Origin: Rhodospirillales bacterium | GTDB lineage: Bacteria > Pseudomonadota > Alphaproteobacteria > Acetobacterales > Acetobacteraceae | Length of the DNA: 8,800 nucleotides | NCBI GenBank assembly: GCA_025352915.1 | Contig: JANXSA010000145.1 | Span: 1 to 8,800 of the forward strand | Direction: 5' to 3' | In this document: positions 1 to 5,584 of the stretch, one piece after another | Numbering within the stretch: the first letter of the stretch is position 1 | Layout: every line of letters starts with the position of its first letter | Made by a program: the position numbers and the translations under genes | Notes under the pieces: model-generated | Seen by the model: the letters and a program-made list of their open reading frames with translations, nothing else | Databases searched by the model: none | Told to the model about the DNA's origin: nothing

Positions 1-39
1 CAAAAATTTAACAAATATCCTCTCGCTCCTCCGATATCC

Positions 40-50
40 GTTAGTTATTA
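40..50. repeat. Left copy of an 11-bp inverted repeat flanking the orphan ORF
   Basis: GTTAGTTATTA here recurs exactly, in inverted orientation, at 529-539. The first 60 bases are AT-rich compared with the rest of the window. A TATTAT hexamer at 46-51 could serve as a -10 element for the ORF at 60, which would then be nearly leaderless, but no -35 element is visible. The pair could be the ends of a small mobile or cassette-like unit. No target-site duplication was recognised. Confidence 0.4.
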
Positions 51-59
51 TCCAACCCA

Positions 60-476
60 ATGAAGACCCCGTCCCCCGGGTTGGCCGCCCAGTTGGCCCA
101 GCTTCACCATGCCCCTTTGGGGCGGGAGAAGTGTGCCTGGGTCCCGGCGGCCGTGCATGACCTGATCATCACCTGGCTCACCCGCATTTTCGCCAGCCTG
201 GAGCAACTCGTCCGCCTATGGCAGGCCGGCCAACTTCCCCCGCCCCCCATCCGCACCGCCGTGCCGCGCACCGATCGCCAGAACGCCCCCCGACAAGCGC
301 GTCGCCCGGCACCGCGCCGCCGCGCCGCAAGGCGCGCGACGCATCGCGTCCGCGCGCTCATTCCCTGTCATGCGCCGATGTGGTCGTCTGACCAGGCACC
401 ACGCCCAGCCATCACTGCGCGCACCCGCCCGCGTCCCGCGCGCGATCCGCCGCCCGCGCACCAAATCCTGCGCTGA
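60..476 (+). CDS. Orphan Arg/Pro-rich hypothetical protein (138 aa)
   Basis: I do not recognise a domain. The first ~60 residues read like a real protein: they are Leu/Ala-rich and contain an amphipathic stretch, IITWLTRIFASLEQLVRLWQ (about residues 36-55), followed by a PPPP run. From about residue 65 to the end it is dominated by Arg, Pro and Ala, which can arise from any GC-rich DNA. ATG at 60 has no Shine-Dalgarno upstream (the preceding bases are TCCAACCCA), so translation would be leaderless or weak. It stands alone, oriented toward the 3' end of the minus-strand operon. From memory, similar short orphan proteins with a WQAG-Pro pattern occur in acetobacterial genomes, but no search supports this. 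If it is not a gene, 1-534 holds nothing else except the inverted repeats and the small hairpins near 480-535. Confidence 0.4.
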   Translation: MKTPSPGLAAQLAQLHHAPLGREKCAWVPAAVHDLIITWLTRIFASLEQLVRLWQAGQLPPPPIRTAVPRTDRQNAPRQARRPAPRRRAARRATHRVRALIPCHAPMWSSDQAPRPAITARTRPRPARDPPPAHQILR

Positions 477-493
477 AAACCCGCCGTTGCGGG
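476..493 (-). terminator. Weak intrinsic terminator-like hairpin after the minus-strand operon
   Basis: Read on the minus strand, CCCGC-AACG-GCGGG (493 to 480) forms a 5-bp all-GC stem with a 4-base loop, followed at once by TTTT (479-476). It lies about 40 bases past the stop codon of the RraA-family gene, where the operon should end. The stem and U-tract are short, so termination may be partial. It overlaps the stop codon of the orphan plus-strand ORF. Confidence 0.4.
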
Positions 494-513
494 ATCGCGC
501 AACCGTGCCTGTA

Positions 514-535
514 GTCATTACTAATAGGTAATAAC
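514..535. repeat. Small AT-rich inverted repeat at the 3' end of the RraA-family gene
   Basis: The arms 514-521 and 528-535 pair over 8 positions with one mismatch (ATTAC/GTAAT core) around the 6-base loop TAATAG. It lies in an AT-rich patch between the RraA stop codon and the GC-rich terminator-like hairpin. It could be a transcript-end structure or a protein site; nothing distinguishes the two. Confidence 0.3.
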
Positions 536-539
536 TAAC
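529..539. repeat. Right copy of the 11-bp inverted repeat
   Basis: TAATAACTAAC is the exact reverse complement of 40-50. The minus-strand stop codon (TAG, 537-535) of the RraA-family gene lies inside this repeat, so if the repeat marks an element end, that end supplies the stop. Confidence 0.4.
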
Positions 540-1221
540 CCTCGAACACCCGCGCCGCCGCCATCATCGCCCGCACCTTCTCGGTAATCTCCAACCCCGC
601 CTTCACCTGCGCCTCCATCGCCGCCTCCGCCACCCGGATGCGTCCCAGCGTCGCCAGCACCTCGACGGCGCGCGCGTGCGGCACCACCACCACCCCATCG
701 GCATCACCGATCACGATATCGCCTGGGCAGACATAGACCCCGCCCACCACCACCGGCGCCCCCACCGTGCCCGGCCCGTTCAGCGCCGGCGAATTCGGGT
801 TGATGCCACGCGCAAACAGCGGCAGCCCGGTCGCCACGATGCCGGCCCGGTCACGCGCCAGCCCATCGGTGACAAACGCCGCCACGCCCTTGTTCTTCAT
901 CATCCCCGCGGCGAGATCGCCGATCACCGCGGTCGCGGTAAAACTGTCGCAGCCCAGCATGATCACATCGCCCGCCTGCGCCTCCGCCAGCGCCCCGAAC
1001 ATCGCCGCAATGTCGGCCGGATACGCCCACGCCGTCAGCGCCGAGCCACAGAACACCCCATTGCCGGGATCGAGCGGCTTGATCTGCCAGTCCACCGCCC
1101 CGCGCCCCTCCATCGCGTCGCAGACATGCGAGGTCTGCGCTCCCCGGAACGCCGCCACCAGCGCGGGGTCCGCCCGTTTCCAGCCACGATGAATGGTCAG
1201 CATCGGCGGATTATCGATCAT
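535..1221 (-). CDS. RraA family protein (HMG/CHA aldolase-like), 228 aa
   Basis: Member of the RraA/dimethylmenaquinone-methyltransferase-like family, which includes 4-hydroxy-4-methyl-2-oxoglutarate/4-carboxy-4-hydroxy-2-oxoadipate aldolases (metal-dependent pyruvate release) and the RNase E inhibitor RraA. Visible family landmarks are GDLAA (residues 101-105), DGLARD with Arg123-Asp124 (the positions that bind pyruvate and metal in the aldolases) and GDADGVVVVP (172-181). At 228 residues it is longer than E. coli RraA (about 160) and closer to the aldolase-type members. Start ATG 1221 was chosen because AAGGG (1233-1229) sits 7 nt upstream; the longer reading frame to 1329 runs back into the cytochrome gene. 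The SD overlaps the cytochrome's TAA, so the two are probably co-translated. As last gene of the operon with a sulfite dehydrogenase, it could act on a 2-oxo acid made by the upstream aminotransferase; the substrate is unknown. Confidence 0.9.
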   Translation of the reverse strand: MIDNPPMLTIHRGWKRADPALVAAFRGAQTSHVCDAMEGRGAVDWQIKPLDPGNGVFCGSALTAWAYPADIAAMFGALAEAQAGDVIMLGCDSFTATAVIGDLAAGMMKNKGVAAFVTDGLARDRAGIVATGLPLFARGINPNSPALNGPGTVGAPVVVGGVYVCPGDIVIGDADGVVVVPHARAVEVLATLGRIRVAEAAMEAQVKAGLEITEKVRAMMAAARVFEG

Positions 1222-1231
1222 GGCTCTGCCC

Positions 1232-1555
1232 TTATTGCCGCGGCGCGAAAGGATTGGTCCAGCCCGGCCGCCCGCCGCCGCTGGCCTTGGGCGGAAACGC
1301 CCGTGCGAGGTAGTCGAGGATCGGATCAAGATCGTCTTTGTCCAGTTGCGGCATGTTGTGCCGCTGCACCATCCACTTCAGCGACTCGTCCCACTGAACC
1401 CGGGTCATCCCCTGCGAGGCGACGATGCGGAAGCTATGGCACGAACCACAGAACGCCACCGCCTCCTCCCGCCCCGGCGCGTCGGGAAAATCGGCCGGAT
1501 CGCTCTGCGCCCAAGCCGGCCCGGCCAGCAGGAGGAGTATTACGAACAGCCTCAC
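1232..1555 (-). CDS. Small periplasmic c-type cytochrome, electron acceptor of the sulfite dehydrogenase
   Basis: A 107-residue monoheme cytochrome c. It starts with a Sec signal peptide (residues 1-16, MRLFVILLLLAGPAWA, predicted cut before Gln17). The heme-binding motif CGSCH is at 36-40, and Met68 (NMPQL) is a likely axial ligand. Size and position match SorB/SoxD-like partners that take electrons from the molybdenum subunit. The start codon is GTG, and its first bases overlap the TGA stop of the dehydrogenase gene (GTGA), a 4-nt overlap that implies translational coupling; no strong independent SD is visible. It likely passes electrons from sulfite to the respiratory chain. The family is clear from the motif; the exact partner is inferred from adjacency. 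Confidence 0.86.
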   Translation of the reverse strand: MRLFVILLLLAGPAWAQSDPADFPDAPGREEAVAFCGSCHSFRIVASQGMTRVQWDESLKWMVQRHNMPQLDKDDLDPILDYLARAFPPKASGGGRPGWTNPFAPRQ

Positions 1556-2790
1556 CCGACCATCACCGCCATGCGGTTGATCGGATTGGCCCCATAGCCC
1601 TGTGGATTCCAGTTCGCCGCCACGATCGGCTGGCTGACCCCGTTGCGATCGGTCGCCCGCGACCAGACCTCATAGTATCCGTCGCTCGAAACCGGCATCG
1701 AGTGGGTCCAGCGCACCCAGTCGAACGGATTGCGCGGCGCTGCCATCGAAGCCGTCTGCCACGTCTGCCCGTAATCCAAAGAGACATCGACCCGCGCCAC
1801 CCCCACCGAACTGCCCCAAGCCGCCCCCCGCAACGCCAGCCGCCGGGTTCCCGCCGCCAGCCGCGTGCCGTTCGCCGGCGCGGTCACGATGCTGCGGATC
1901 GGCATGGCCTCCATGTCACGAAAGCTTTTGCCGTCATTGCTGCTGCCCGGAACGATCGGCGTCACCGGCACCCGATACGAAGTCCCCCCCATGCCCGCCC
2001 CGTCATGCGGCGTGCTGCGCACAACGATGTTGCTCAACCACTTGGTCGACAGCGACCCCGGCCAGCCTGGCACCAACAGCCGCACCGGCCCGCCATGGAT
2101 ATGCGACAAGGGCTGCCCGTTCATCCCCCACACGATCATCGTGTGCGGGTCCATCGACTTGCTCAGCGGATTGCCCCGGCTGATCGCCCGCTTCTCCGGA
2201 TCGCCCGACAGATGCGGATCGGTGCCCCAGCTACCGGTAAACTTCGCGCTGTCCTTCAACCCGGCGGCGGCCAGCACATCGGCCAACTTGACCCCGGTCC
2301 ACTCGGCACAGCCGGCGCCGCCATTGGTCCACTGGTTGCCACGCCCCGGCGGCACAAAGAACGACCGCCCATTGCCGCCGCACTCCATGACCATCCGGTG
2401 CGTCTGCGCCGGGAAACGCTGCTTCAGCTGCCCCAGGCTCAGTTCCAGCTTCGCGTTGACCTCACCCTCGACGGTGATCTTCCAGCCGTCGGGATTGGTG
2501 GCTTCGTCGGGCATGCCGCCGTTGTTGCGGACAAAGAATTTGTCGGTCGGCGTGGTATCGTCATCGAGCAGATGCTCGGGTGTCTCGGCGACCAGCGGCT
2601 TGTCACCCAACAGGGCGAGATCCTTGTGTTTGCCAGGATGGTTGAACACGGCGGCCTCCTTCGGTTGCGCAGATGCAGCGGCAAACAGGCCGGGAAGCTG
2701 CGGCGCGATGATGCCCAACGCCGCAAGCCCCGCGGTGCCGCGCAGAAGACTCCGCCGGCCCGCCTTGATGCCATTCGGGTATGTGGTCAC
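1552..2790 (-). CDS. Tat-exported SoxC/SorA-type sulfite dehydrogenase (molybdenum subunit), 412 aa
   Basis: Sulfite-oxidase-family enzyme expected to oxidise sulfite to sulfate in the periplasm with a Mo-molybdopterin cofactor. A Tat signal with twin arginines (Arg12-Arg13, GRRSLLRG) and a hydrophobic stretch ending in ASA gives a predicted cut near residue 41. The Mo-ligand Cys is Cys137 in MECGGNGR. HGGPVRLLVPGWPG (232-245) is a family signature. The C-terminal dimerisation domain (about 300-412) contains DVSLDYGQTW and ANWNPQGYG. Start GTG 2790 was chosen because AGGGGA (2802-2797) lies 6 nt upstream and the Tat motif follows directly; the frame extends to 2922 but only into the upstream gene. 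An ATG at 2795 is out of frame and meets a stop after two codons. It lies 32 nt after the CinA-like gene and overlaps the cytochrome gene by 4 nt. The substrate could be another S- or N-oxide, but sulfite is the best guess. Confidence 0.9.
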   Translation of the reverse strand: MTTYPNGIKAGRRSLLRGTAGLAALGIIAPQLPGLFAAASAQPKEAAVFNHPGKHKDLALLGDKPLVAETPEHLLDDDTTPTDKFFVRNNGGMPDEATNPDGWKITVEGEVNAKLELSLGQLKQRFPAQTHRMVMECGGNGRSFFVPPGRGNQWTNGGAGCAEWTGVKLADVLAAAGLKDSAKFTGSWGTDPHLSGDPEKRAISRGNPLSKSMDPHTMIVWGMNGQPLSHIHGGPVRLLVPGWPGSLSTKWLSNIVVRSTPHDGAGMGGTSYRVPVTPIVPGSSNDGKSFRDMEAMPIRSIVTAPANGTRLAAGTRRLALRGAAWGSSVGVARVDVSLDYGQTWQTASMAAPRNPFDWVRWTHSMPVSSDGYYEVWSRATDRNGVSQPIVAANWNPQGYGANPINRMAVMVG

Positions 2791-2796
2791 GACATG

Positions 2797-2802
2797 TCCC
2801 CT
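2797..2802 (-). promoter_or_regulatory. Ribosome binding site that fixes the sulfite dehydrogenase GTG start
   Basis: AGGGGA on the minus strand ends 6 nt before GTG 2790. The nearby ATG (2795-2793) is out of frame, followed by TCG and TGA, and too close to this SD, which supports GTG as the true start. Confidence 0.6.
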
Positions 2803-2822
2803 ATGCAATCCAATGCGTTCAT

Positions 2823-4094
2823 TCACCGCCGCTCGAAATCGGTCCGCTCGATGACCGGCAGACCCTGGAGATAGCGCCGCAGACAGTCGAGCCCCATCTC
2901 CACCGCCCCCAGCCGGATCCACTCGCGCCCGCCCAGGATGCGCGCCCGCCGCACCACCGTGTCACCCTCGCGCCCGACGGCGACCCAGATGGTCCCACCG
3001 AGATCCATCCGGTCGGCGCCCTCATCCAGGTCGATCAGCACCGCCAAGGCATGGCTCGCCCCGGCATGCTCCCGTGCCGCCGCAGCAACCTCGGCGGCAA
3101 TCGCTTCGCTGTACTCGCCGATATCCAGGTGCAGCGGCAGTCCGAGTGCCTCGAACACTTGCCCCCGCTCGCGCGCCACGATGCCGCGCCGGAACACTGC
3201 CTCCGCCCCCGGCAGATGCGCCAGCCGCATGGCGATATGCCCGGAGGTGAAGGTCTCCACCACCGCCAGCCGGCCGCCGGCCGCCGCCAGCCCGGCATTG
3301 ACCACGCCCTCCAGCGATTGATCGTCCTCGCAGATAATGAAATTGCCCAGGCGTTCGCGGATCTCGGCATCGACCGGGGCCAGCTTGGCGGCGATGTCGG
3401 CGGCGTCTTTGCCGCGAATGGTCAGCTTAGTCTCGATCTGCGGGTAATGGGCGCGGAAGCCGAGCTTCACCCCGCCGGTCGGGTCGAGGTCCTCGATGCC
3501 CTGCAACAGGCTGTCGATATGCGATTCGCCCAGGCCGTAGCCGTGGTAGCGCTTGAGCCGGATGGCGGTCGGCGCACCGCTGCGGGCCAACAGGCGCGGG
3601 ATGATCTGTTCCTCCAGCATCCGGCGCAGTTCGCGCGGCACGCCGGGGGTGAAGAAGAACCTCGCCTTGCCGATATCCAGAGCGAAGCCGCAAGCCGTGC
3701 CGATCGGGTTGTCGACCATCTCCGAGCCGACCGGCAGCATCGCCTGTTTGCGGTTGTTCGGCGGCATGGTGCGGCCGCGGCGGGTGAAGAAGCCTTCCAT
3801 GGTCTCAAGCCAGGCTTCGTGCAGTTCCAGTTCCACGCCGGCGGCTAGGGCGGCGATCTCCTGGCTGAGGTCGTCGACCGTCGGGCCGAGGCCGCCATTG
3901 ACGATGACGATGTCGGCCCGGCCGGCGGCGAGGTGAAAGGCACTGAGCAGGGTGTGGCGGTCATCGCCGACGGTGGTGCCCCAGACGACGGACAAGCCGA
4001 CATCCTCCAGCTTCTGGGTCATGTAGCTGAAATTGGTGTTGACGATCTTGCCGGTCAGCACCTCGTCGCCGGTGCAGATGATCTCAATGCGCAC
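2823..4094 (-). CDS. CinA-like protein: molybdopterin-binding-fold domain plus degenerate NMN-deamidase domain
   Basis: The N-terminal ~165 residues match the COG1058/MoCF domain: IICTGDEVLTGKIVNTN (4-20), NGGLGPTVDDLS (66-77) and TPGVPRELRRML (149-160). The C-terminal ~155 residues align with the CinA/PncC NMN-amidohydrolase domain, but key positions are changed: ESCTGG reads ETFTSG (280-285), the VTYSNEAK segment reads IVARERGQ, and the GIAGPDGG loop is replaced by DLDEG (355-359). The nucleophilic Ser and the Tyr/Lys partners are therefore absent, so deamidase activity is unlikely. Start GTG 4094 is preferred because GGGAG (4106-4102) sits 7 nt upstream; an in-frame GTG at 4118 would add 8 residues. 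Total length (423 aa) is typical of full-length CinA. It lies 36 nt after the aminotransferase and 32 nt before the molybdenum enzyme. A cofactor-related or pyrophosphatase role is possible but unproven. Confidence 0.86.
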   Translation of the reverse strand: MRIEIICTGDEVLTGKIVNTNFSYMTQKLEDVGLSVVWGTTVGDDRHTLLSAFHLAAGRADIVIVNGGLGPTVDDLSQEIAALAAGVELELHEAWLETMEGFFTRRGRTMPPNNRKQAMLPVGSEMVDNPIGTACGFALDIGKARFFFTPGVPRELRRMLEEQIIPRLLARSGAPTAIRLKRYHGYGLGESHIDSLLQGIEDLDPTGGVKLGFRAHYPQIETKLTIRGKDAADIAAKLAPVDAEIRERLGNFIICEDDQSLEGVVNAGLAAAGGRLAVVETFTSGHIAMRLAHLPGAEAVFRRGIVARERGQVFEALGLPLHLDIGEYSEAIAAEVAAAAREHAGASHALAVLIDLDEGADRMDLGGTIWVAVGREGDTVVRRARILGGREWIRLGAVEMGLDCLRRYLQGLPVIERTDFERR

Positions 4095-4101
4095 GCCGTG
4101 T

Positions 4102-4106
4102 CTCCC
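4102..4106 (-). promoter_or_regulatory. Ribosome binding site supporting GTG 4094 of the CinA-like gene
   Basis: GGGAG on the minus strand with a 7-nt spacer to GTG 4094. It lies inside the reading frame that would be used from GTG 4118, which has no comparable SD; this decides between the two starts. Confidence 0.5.
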
Positions 4107-4130
4107 GTCATTCGTCACGGCATTAGAGGA

Positions 4131-5405
4131 TCAGCCCGTCAGTTCGGCAATGGCACCTTTCCACGCTTCGATCGTCTGCTTCACGTCGGCATCGGTATGG
4201 GCGACGCTGACATAATATTTGCTCTCGCCCTTCATGATGCCGCGTTTGCGCAAGGCGGCGTTGAAGCGCCGCTGCATGTCGGTGTCGCCCTTGAGCGTGC
4301 CGCGATAGTCGCGGATCGCGTCGCGGGTGAAGACGACGTCGAACAGCACGGGTTCGCCGATCACCTGGGCCGGCAGGCCGGCGGATTTCAGCAGCTCGGC
4401 CAGCGTTCCCATCAGCTCCCGCCCCGTGGCGAAGACGCGCTCGTAGGTGCCGGGCTGTTTCAGGACTTCCAGGGTGGCCAGGCCGGCCACCGAGGCGACC
4501 GGGCTGGCCGACAGGGTGCCGACCTGCATCAGGAAATCCTCGTCGCCGACCACCGCCCGGTCGAAATGCGCCATCATGTCAGCGCGTCCGGCGATGGCAG
4601 CCAATGCGAAGCCGCCGCCCATGATCTTGCCCAGCGTGCACAGGTCCGGGGTGACGCCGTAGTACTCCTGGGCGCCGCCATAGGCGAAGCGGAAGCCGGT
4701 GACGACTTCGTCGAAGATCAGCGGGATGCCGTGTTCGGCGGTGATTTTCCGCAGGCCCTGGAGGAAGCCGGGGGCAGGGGGGATCAGGCGCTGGAAGGGT
4801 TCCACGATCACGCCGGCGAGGTCGTCCTTGTGCTCGCGGATCAGGCTTTCGACCATGGCGAGGTCGTTGAACGGGGCGACCAGCATGGTGTCCTGGATGG
4901 CGCGCGGGATGCCGGCCGAGTCAGGAACAGGGTAGGGGAAGTTGCCCGGGCGCTTGGGGGCGAGGGACATCAGCGAGAAATCGCTCATGCCGTGATAGCC
5001 GCCCTCGAATTTCAGGATCTTGTCCTTCTTGCGGAAGGCGCGGGCGACGCGCATCGCGTAGAGATCGGCTTCGGTGCCGGTGCAGACGAAGCGGACCTGT
5101 TCGGCACAGGCCATGGCGGCGACGATTTCCTCGGCGAGCTTGATGCCGTGGCGGTTGTTGGCGAAATAGGTGGTGCCGAGCGGGATTTGCGCCTGGACCG
5201 CGGCGGTCACATCCGGGTGGGCGTGGCCGATGAACATCGGGCCGGAGCCGAGCAGGAAGTCGACGTATTCGCGGCCCTCCTCGTCCCAGACGCGGCCGGC
5301 GCGGCCCTCGCGGATCATCGTCTCGGCCGGCAGGTTGCCGAAGCTGCCGCCGGGCATCACGCGCCGTGCGGTGTCGATGAAGCCCTGGGTGGCGGTGGTG
5401 TCCAT
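4131..5405 (-). CDS. Class III PLP aminotransferase, glutamate-1-semialdehyde aminomutase-like, 424 aa
   Basis: Fold-type I PLP enzyme of the aminotransferase class III family. Motifs are TGTEA (109-113), FEGGYHG (133-139), the PLP-ring Asp in FDEVVTGFR (231-239), the Schiff-base Lys260 in LGKIMGGG and GTLSASP (296-302). Motif spelling is close to glutamate-1-semialdehyde aminomutase (HemL). The GTLSGNP and GGGLPVGA-like segments deviate (GTLSASP, GGGFALAA), and the operon is not a heme locus, so a catabolic aminotransferase on another amino acid or amine is more likely. Start ATG 5405 has AGGA about 8 nt upstream; the frame continues to 5531 through the palindromic repeat, giving a Lys/Phe-rich extension with no family match. 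It is the first gene of the five-gene minus-strand unit. The natural substrate cannot be read from the sequence. Confidence 0.9.
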   Translation of the reverse strand: MDTTATQGFIDTARRVMPGGSFGNLPAETMIREGRAGRVWDEEGREYVDFLLGSGPMFIGHAHPDVTAAVQAQIPLGTTYFANNRHGIKLAEEIVAAMACAEQVRFVCTGTEADLYAMRVARAFRKKDKILKFEGGYHGMSDFSLMSLAPKRPGNFPYPVPDSAGIPRAIQDTMLVAPFNDLAMVESLIREHKDDLAGVIVEPFQRLIPPAPGFLQGLRKITAEHGIPLIFDEVVTGFRFAYGGAQEYYGVTPDLCTLGKIMGGGFALAAIAGRADMMAHFDRAVVGDEDFLMQVGTLSASPVASVAGLATLEVLKQPGTYERVFATGRELMGTLAELLKSAGLPAQVIGEPVLFDVVFTRDAIRDYRGTLKGDTDMQRRFNAALRKRGIMKGESKYYVSVAHTDADVKQTIEAWKGAIAELTG

Positions 5406-5434
5406 GGTGCGGGTCCTGCGGCAGAGGGAGGCCG

Positions 5435-5463
5435 ATGCTAGCCGGGTGCCGCATGCGCGCCAA
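5435..5463 (-). promoter_or_regulatory. Candidate sigma-70-type promoter of the minus-strand operon
   Basis: On the minus strand, TTGGCG (5463-5458) and TAGCAT (5440-5435) are separated by exactly 17 nt, each matching consensus at 4 of 6 positions. Transcription would begin near 5428, giving a leader of about 22 nt before ATG 5405 that includes the SD. The -35 hexamer overlaps the outer edge of the palindrome. Confidence 0.35.
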
Positions 5464-5548
5464 ACGGATAAAAGTTTTTTGGTTCTTTTTTTCAAAAAAG
5501 AACAAGCGCTTCTTTTTGAAAAAAGAAGCAAAAACTTTTACACGTTTG
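5461..5548. repeat. Long T/A-rich composite palindrome (two hairpins inside an outer stem)
   Basis: The outer stem pairs CAAACG (5461-5466) with CGTTTG (5543-5548) and, after a 2x2 internal loop, 5469-5479 (TAAAAGTTTTT) with 5530-5540. Inside are two perfect 10-bp hairpins: 5482-5491 with 5494-5503 (GTTCTTTTTT/AAAAAAGAAC) and 5508-5517 with 5520-5529 (GCTTCTTTTT/AAAAAGAAGC). The two halves also resemble each other around AAGCGCTT (5504-5511). The composition contrasts sharply with the GC-rich surroundings. It lies between two divergent genes, so it is not needed as a terminator for either. From memory, similar sequences are scattered in acetobacterial intergenic regions, which would make it a REP/MITE-like repeat; this was not searched. 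Confidence 0.8.
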
Positions 5549-5566
5549 CTAGGCTTGGGGGCAGCC

Positions 5567-5574
5567 GGGAAGGA
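5567..5574 (+). promoter_or_regulatory. Ribosome binding site for the TTG-started flavoprotein
   Basis: GGGAAGGA lies 10 nt before TTG 5585 and downstream of the palindrome. It supports starting translation after the repeat rather than at the in-frame ATGs at 5435 or 5453. Confidence 0.5.
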
Positions 5575-5584
5575 TTGCGTTCTC

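Noticed and set aside
676..2874. 732-codon plus-strand open frame opposite rraA and the sulfite dehydrogenase
   Set aside because: The translation is low-complexity Arg/His/Pro-rich with no domain, and it lies antisense to two genes with clear family motifs. It is a GC-rich shadow.
3200..3560. Skew switch as the chromosomal replication origin
   Set aside because: The switch is within a coding gene, with no DnaA-box cluster, AT-rich unwinding region, or dnaA/parAB-type genes visible.
4131..5405. Naming the aminotransferase hemL
   Set aside because: The motifs are close, but several positions differ and the operon context is sulfite oxidation rather than tetrapyrrole synthesis. The substrate is left open.
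3933..5441. 502-codon plus-strand open frame opposite the aminotransferase
   Set aside because: It is Gly/Asp/Ala/His-rich without recognisable motifs and entirely antisense to a well-supported PLP enzyme.
5406..5531. 42-residue N-terminal extension of the aminotransferase
   Set aside because: The extension is mostly translated palindrome (Lys/Phe/Ser runs). ATG 5405 has an SD and begins the conserved region.
5461..5548. Palindrome as a bidirectional transcription terminator
   Set aside because: The hairpins are A/T pairs with little GC, and the flanking genes are divergent, so no transcript needs to end there. Termination of read-through cannot be excluded.
5435..5584. 50-residue N-terminal extension of the flavoprotein
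   Set aside because: It translates the repeat (FFFSKKNKRFFLKK). TTG 5585 with GGGAAGGA upstream gives a normal family length of 388 residues.
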